64,000 nt of DNA. It comes from Portulaca oleracea. Lineage: Eukaryota; Streptophyta; Magnoliopsida; Caryophyllales; Portulacaceae. The notes below the pieces were generated by a model. That model was not told where the DNA came from, ran no database searches, and was given only the letters and a program-made list of their open reading frames with translations. The stretch spans positions 45,997,295 to 46,061,294 of the forward strand of contig CM055873.1 in assembly GCA_029582165.1 (NCBI GenBank). The letters are read 5' to 3'. Of the stretch, positions 58,663 through 64,000 are shown piece by piece; the first letter of the stretch is position 1; each line of letters opens with the position of its first letter. The translations under genes were made by a program, and so were the position numbers.

Positions 58663-59243
58663 CCGCTCCAAGATACTTTTTACGTGTCTTATCCTTCATC
58701 AAATTAGTATCTTTTTTATAATTTTTGACCTTTTTTTTAATAGTAGGTATTAATTATTGATTATAAGAAGGTTGGGATGCGCATAATTTGTCAATGAGCA
58801 TAAATAATACCCTAATTGAATCAAACCCTATCGTTAAACTTATTTTAGGTGTTTTTTTGAAATATATAAAATATTGGATAAAAATATAACTTTATGCAAT
58901 TTATATGTGATATTATAGTTATAGAATCCAATCATATCATTTAATTTCATTTAAATATATAATAATATAATTTTAATGATAGTTACACGAAGACTCATAT
59001 CATTTTTGAAAAATAAAAGATAGCCATGCTTTATTTCTTCTTCAATTCTTCAAATTTAATACTCCAAATAGTAGCTTCCTTATTAAGATGCTTCAAGCTT
59101 AAATCGATTCTCAAAAGCTTTATTAGACCACATTATAAGTATGACGTGTGATTAATTAATTAATTAATTAACATATAATGGCGTTTATATGAGGCAGTGG
59201 TCATGAGATTATGCGTAATGATTCTCTCCCCAGTTATCTGATA
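58663..59243. other. AT-rich intergenic, no feature seen
   Basis: Only a short TTAATTAA-type microsatellite near 59151-59171 stands out. Confidence 0.5.
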
Positions 59244-59475
59244 CTCCCTCCGTTCTTTTTTATATGTCATTTATGGTTTTCAGTGCCAATTTTTAATCAA
59301 TAATTTCTAACATAAATGTTTTGCAAAAAAAATATAATATTATACTTTTTTAATAGTATTTTTTATCATGAATCTAATGACATTAATTTCGTACGATGAA
59401 TCATTGTACAAATTAAAATATTAACGGTCAAAGTTTTTGACATAATTTCTACTGATAAAACCAAAACCGAGGGAG
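59244..59475. mobile_element. Stowaway-like MITE
   Basis: The ends CTCCCTCCGTTCTTTTTTAT and AACCGAGGGAG are of the Stowaway type and are flanked by TA on both sides (59242-59243 and 59476-59477). The interior is AT-rich and includes ATATGTCATTTATGG, a common motif of this family. Confidence 0.85.
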
Positions 59476-59689
59476 TAACATCTAGAGGAGGATTTATAGT
59501 GAGGAGGCAATATCCAGGGAAGTAGATAACTCGTCTTGCCGTTTTTCTGGGAAGCAGCTATAATGCCTACAAGATACACCCACTTTCCTCCTATTATTAG
59601 TGGATAAAACTTATAATATATAATTACCAAATGGTGGGACAATGATAAAACATCTTTAATTTTAATAAATTTTTTTATTAAAAATTCTA

Positions 59690-60050
59690 CCATAATTGAA
59701 TTTTTTTTTGAATTATGGTAGTTGAAAATTTCATAACCATTAATTTATCAAAAATAAATTATATATATTAAAAATATTTATATCTCGGATTAATTTTTGT
59801 AGTAAGTTACTTTCATCAATATATTTTAATTTTGTTTTTTTAAGGACAAATTAATGATACTTAAGCTTTCAACTATGATAGTTGAAAAAATAAATTTTGG
59901 TAGAATATCCTTCAAATATTAAATTTTGTACAAAATTATATCTCAATAGGATTACTTATTGTAAAAAGTTCTTTAATCAATATATATTAATTTCAATTTT
60001 TTAACGATATATTTTAGGGTAATTATACATTTCAACTACCATAGTTGGTA
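59690..60050. repeat. Diverged ~165-bp tandem repeat
   Basis: About 59717-59881 and 59882-60046 align loosely in order: both begin AGTTGAAAA, contain TTATATCTC, then AAGTT-CTTT-ATCAATATAT, TTAATTT and a T-run, and end TTTCAACTA followed by ATAGTTG. A third partial, inverted unit (TACCATAATTGAA) precedes at 59690. Confidence 0.6.
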
Positions 60051-60239
60051 GAATCTCCTCTTTTCTAATTTCTATATAGTTTTAAATAATAATATTTTAG
60101 TAACTATCTAGATAATATATCATTACTAAGAATGTGTGTATTACCAATCACTTTTTTTCAACCAATTTAAAACAGTTGGAAAAATAATTATGTTAGCAAC
60201 CATTTTATGTTTTTCTAATTTTCCAATTATTTTTCTAAT

Positions 60240-61090
60240 TTTAGGTGGAAAAAGGGTTGAAAATTTCAATAACTTTTACTGAATTGGTGAGAAAATTTTC
60301 ATACCTATCTTTTTCTTACAGTTTGAAAATGGTTGAAAAGCGGTTGCATCCTTCCTTAAGAAGACCCTTTGTCAAGCGGGTTTGGATCGTGAAAGCTGCT
60401 CAAATTGGGTGGTCGCGCGAGTTCACCAAAGATAAGAAAGTTTTTTTCTATTGAAGTTGCTGCTGATAGCCTTGTGAATTCTCATATCAATCCATCTGTT
60501 GTTAACTTGAGGTTCCTAATGTGTGCCCCCTGGCAGTGAAACTTATGAATGTGAGGGAACTTACTCTCGATCTGTTAGTTCACTCTGAACATAATTCCCT
60601 TGTTGATTTTGAGGATTCCTTTTTGGAGGGTTCAAAAGTGCATGCTTGAGGAAATAAGAGAGGGAAGTCTTTACTTAAATCTAAATAACATCTTGTTAGT
60701 GAAGCAAGTGTAGGGTTGACTCTACAATGTCTAGACGATATATCGGTGGAAGGGAAATGAGTTTTTTTTTTTTTTTTTGGGCTTGGTAAAGGTTTCCTCG
60801 ACGATTCCTCAAAATAGTTTGGAGAAGAAGCTACGCAGAGTGACTAAGTTTGATTGTGGTTTTGAATTCATTGGTGACGATTATGAGATTGTAGTGGATC
60901 ATCTTAAAAAAAAATGGCGAAGTGAGAAGAAAGGTGTAAAGAACTAAATTTGTTTCGCCATTTTAGTTGCTTTTACTGTAATGTTGCCTTTATTTTTGCT
61001 AGCTGTTTTGCTGTTATTATTTGCTATTTTGGAGATATTGTTTAAGATTTTTCGGCCATTTCAGACTTTTAATAATTAAAAAATATAAAA
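60240..61090 (+). other. Decayed coding-like stretch, unidentified
   Basis: Plus-strand frames contain longer open stretches (60245-60454, then VEVAADSLVNS-like and DFEDSFLEGSK-like pieces up to about 60640) joined by stops. A T-rich, 3'UTR-like end near 60960-61075 finishes in TTAATAATTAAAAAA. The pattern suggests an old retrotransposon or pseudogene, but no diagnostic motif is seen. Confidence 0.25.
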
Positions 61091-61322
61091 TATATTTTTA
61101 ACTATCATAATTGAAATTTTCAAATGAATGTTTAACTAAATAATAATAGAAAAATAATTTTTTTCTCCGACAAAACAAAGATCCAACTGTTACCCTTCGA
61201 TCTAGAATATATCTAGTTTTGAAATCAAAATTAACCTAAAAAGTTAATCTCATCTGATTTGATGACAGTAGTTATCGAGCTACAGAAGATTTATGCAAAA
61301 TTTGAGTCATGCAGTCGACAGT

Positions 61323-61882
61323 GAGATAATTACATTTACCCTATCCGACATATGTGGTAATAATTTTTGCACACCCGACATTTGAGAAATAATTTTCACC
61401 CTATCTGACATTTAGTGAAAGTGTTTTTTTGTGTCAAATTCCGGTAACTTGTCATCGGAGATATGAAAATACAATAATACCCCTATATAATTATGTGAAA
61501 GTACCAAACTGCCCTTAAGATTGCGATTGAAATGACAATATTGGCCCTTCAATTGTTTTGTGTGGGAAAAGGGGGAAAAGACTTCGATCTAAAAAAGAAA
61601 TATATCACTCCACTCTTCTTACTGTCGTCTTCTATAAGTGTAAATAGGTAATTTCGTTTTTAATTGAAAATACTATGAATTAATAGCAAGGGTAAACATG
61701 TCACTTCCTATTCATTTTTTTAATACTTGCCGGAAAATCCCACAAAAAACCATTATAATATATCCTAGATGGTTTAAATTTACGACCACTTAAATGTCAG
61801 GTAGGGTGAAAATTATTTCTCAAATGTCGGGTGTGCAAAAATTATTACCACATATGTCCGGTAGGGTAAATGTAATTATCTC
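61323..61882. mobile_element. 560-bp element with ~92-bp near-perfect terminal inverted repeats
   Basis: GAGATAATTACATTTACCCT at the left is matched by its complement at the right, and the match continues through CATATGTGGTAATAATTTTT, GCACACCCGACATTTGAGAA and ATTTTCACCCT with only a few mismatches. There is no coding. Target duplication is not secure (GCAGTC occurs near both ends). MULE-type or other MITE. Confidence 0.85.
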
Positions 61883-62149
61883 CGGTCGCAGTCCTAATTA
61901 CTATTGTTTGACAAATTGATTACATAGTCTGTTCATTAAACCGACCACCTGTCGAACTAGCTAGCTGTGCACCGTCATCCATATCCATTGCACTATTTAC
62001 ATATAGAGCGGCGACACACAAACTAGGGCTGTTTACGGAATAGCATTTTGGTTGGATTTGCTGTTAATATATACTAGTGTTGGAAAAACTAGGGTTTTAA
62101 TTAAGCGATATTTAACATTTTAAACTGTATTTTTTTAACGAAAATTATA

Positions 62150-62526
62150 AACATCTTGCTTCAAGATGGTTATTAACCATCTTGCATATCACTTAAATCG
62201 CGCATAAAATTATATGTAAGTATATTTAAATTATTGTAGAGATATGTTTCATTACTTTAAGGGTTATTATAACCTATAAACAATATAAAAATATTTATTT
62301 ATTTATATTTTTTCATAAATATAAAAGTATACATAAAATGTGCATTGTTTTACTATGATTGATAAAATTAGCTATTGTTTATATTTTTTTGAGCTAGCAA
62401 ATAAGTATTATACTCTTGTAGTTGATTAATATACATAATTATTAGAGAAAATATTATTAAAAGTTAACAAAATGTGAAATATAGACAATTTAAGATGGTT
62501 ATTAACCATCTTGAGGCAAGATGTAT
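62150..62526. mobile_element. Inverted-repeat element whose ends contain a near-palindrome
   Basis: The left end ACATCTTGCTTCAAGATGGT and right-end complement ACATCTTGCCTCAAGATGGT match for about 33 bp. Each end contains AAGATGGTTATTAACCATCT, itself a near-perfect hairpin. The interior is about 300 bp of AT-rich sequence. Confidence 0.7.
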
Positions 62527-62676
62527 ATCATGGTCATTTTTTGAAATGTTAACGTTGATGGTTGAAGTTTAGAGTAATATTTCATACTTTTTGGAGTCAG
62601 ATTATTCTTTGAAAGTTTTATATTTGAAAATGATTCATATCTTTTTTATATCAATTTTCACTAATCGGCACATTAA

Positions 62677-62879
62677 GGCCACCGTTAGCTTTGCCACAAC
62701 TCACCGCAGTTTGCTACAAATCATTACTTTTCTCTCTCCTCACTCTTCTCTCTCTTCACTTTTCTCCTCTACTTTTTACATCCTCTCTCCTCACCTACCC
62801 CACATACCAATAACCTACCCCAATTCCACCACAATTCCACCACAGCACACCGCAAAATACCGCAGAAAAGAACATAGCC
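62677..62879 (-). mobile_element. Tourist-like MITE
   Basis: The segment is flanked by TAA at 62674-62676 and 62880-62882. The ends GGCCACCGTTAGCTTT and AAAAGAACATAGCC are imperfect complements. The interior is rich in CACCGCA/CCACCACA and CTCTCTCC. It resembles other GTTCTTTT-ended MITEs of the window, on the opposite strand. A chance ORF spans it. Confidence 0.6.
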
Positions 62880-64000
62880 TAAATTTACCAAACACAAAAT
62901 TCATTTGCATAGCTATCCGTTATTTGTTACTCAAACCACTATCTATTATTTAAATACTATCTACTGTACATCAACCGTTCTAGGATCTCAGCTATCAAAA
63001 CTGCTATTTTGGCAAACATGGCCTAAATTGCCCTCGATCAAACACGATTGTAACTGTTAGTTCTTGAATATACAGCCAAGTCTTCGAACCCATGAATAAA
63101 ATATGACGGATAATATGCAAGTTTTGACCATTCATTCTTCGATATATATAAATGATTTAAAATATAAAGATTAACACAATTATATTTGTAGTGAAATATA
63201 CTTTTTTTTTACAATATAGTGATATATTATTAAAAATTAAAAATTTAGATTAAGGACTAAAAAAATAATTAAAAGTAACGACTATAGTAAAACAAAGACA
63301 ACAACTTGAGAACTTTGAGAACCTATAACGCGGGTAGATGAGATTGGATAATTATTTACCAATTTATCAAAATTTACATGTGTATCAATATTTTAATTTC
63401 TTTTAAAAAAATTATTATTTTATTCAAAAAATCAATTTTCCAATAATAATAAAAAATTACCTTTATTTGCCAAATTTATTTTTACATTTACCCATAAATT
63501 TTACATGTGTTGTGAAAATGACAAGTGGTAAAAGGATGTTGGATGTTGAATAATGAGATGGCTCTTGGTTGAATGGTAACACGTCTCTTGGTTGAATCGA
63601 ACATACATTTGGTCCTTTGGAGTCGATCACTTCAAAAGGTCAAAAAAATCCACTAATGCGAATCCCTTTTTCCTCCCACTCTCATTTCTAATTATTTCTT
63701 TCATGGAATTTGGGAATGCACAAAGGAGACCATAACCACTTAGATCCTGTAGCAATTAATGTAATGGGGTTAAGACATGCAAACTAGTAGTAGTAGTAGC
63801 TAGTAGGGTCGGTGCTTAAAAGTATACCATTTTTATACTACCATACTAATTTCTGCATGTTCGAAACAATTTGCCAATGTCATGAATGTAACGCGGGTAA
63901 ACATATATGTCTACGACAAAACTCGCATCATTACTTAAATAAGGATGCGTTTGGTTGGTTAAAAATTTCATGAAAATGATCAATTTTTTAAAGTTGATTT
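62880..64000. other. AT-rich intergenic to window end, no gene seen
   Basis: No conserved coding, defined repeat or RNA gene recognised. A short TAGTAG run occurs near 63786-63805. Confidence 0.5.

Noticed and set aside
62591..62953. 120-aa plus-strand ORF
   Set aside because: It spans a Tourist-like MITE with CTCTCTCC and CACCACA repeats; no coding features.
1..64000. CRISPR arrays, operons, prophage or other prokaryotic systems
   Set aside because: The repeats present are transposon-derived or microsatellite, genes are intron-rich plant genes, and no spacer-like regular array exists.

Overview
The window is nuclear DNA of a flowering plant, most likely a eudicot. It is AT-rich, its genes carry many GT-AG introns, and it is full of plant transposon families. 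The gene set is typical land-plant housekeeping. I see no prokaryotic operons, CRISPR arrays, phage, confident tRNA or rRNA genes, or viral genes. The species cannot be named from sequence alone.

Six host genes can be modelled, and their splice phases close. (1) 1138-3104 (+), homocysteine S-methyltransferase, lacking its first coding exon in the window. (2) 6594-7142 (-), NAA10, the catalytic subunit of the NatA N-terminal acetyltransferase, one coding exon with a probable 5'UTR intron. (3) 11933-13069 (+), BUD31 splicing factor, with its 5'UTR exon near 10240-10400. (4) 15220-29708 (-), SUV3 mitochondrial RNA helicase, 16 coding exons for 556 aa spread over 14.5 kb. (5) 37486-45932 (+), a 329-aa TPR co-chaperone of the TPR3 type, 8 exons. 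(6) 46797-53959 (-), a 650-aa group 3 sulfate transporter, 12 exons. The genes act in separate processes (methionine cycle, co-translational acetylation, splicing, organellar RNA decay, chaperoning, sulfate/anion transport). Their adjacency implies no shared pathway.

Most of the rest is transposon-derived. LINE fragments occur on both strands at 5160-6340, 8905-9240, 20935-21380, 38900-39600, 52948-53180 and (RTE-type) 54720-55140. A larger LINE at 30159-33333 keeps a 585-aa ORF1 but has lost nearly all of ORF2. DNA elements include Mutator-like (MULE) elements with 9-10 bp target duplications (35749-37360, 56939-58482, 40772-42813), a hAT element with an 8 bp duplication (41684-42469), Tourist-like MITEs with TWA duplications, Stowaway-like MITEs, and other long-inverted-repeat elements. 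A probable copia-type solo LTR lies at 51480-52093. Several are nested.

The most notable points are: a three-member MULE family sharing one terminal repeat, one member of which carries gene-like sequence and ends 125 bp before the TPR3 start codon; two nested insertions; a LINE with an intact ORF1 and no ORF2; inverted arrays of a GAACA motif at two loci; MITEs directly abutting the NAA10 and BUD31 core promoters; and a GC-AG intron in SUV3. I found no evidence of a wholly new biological system.
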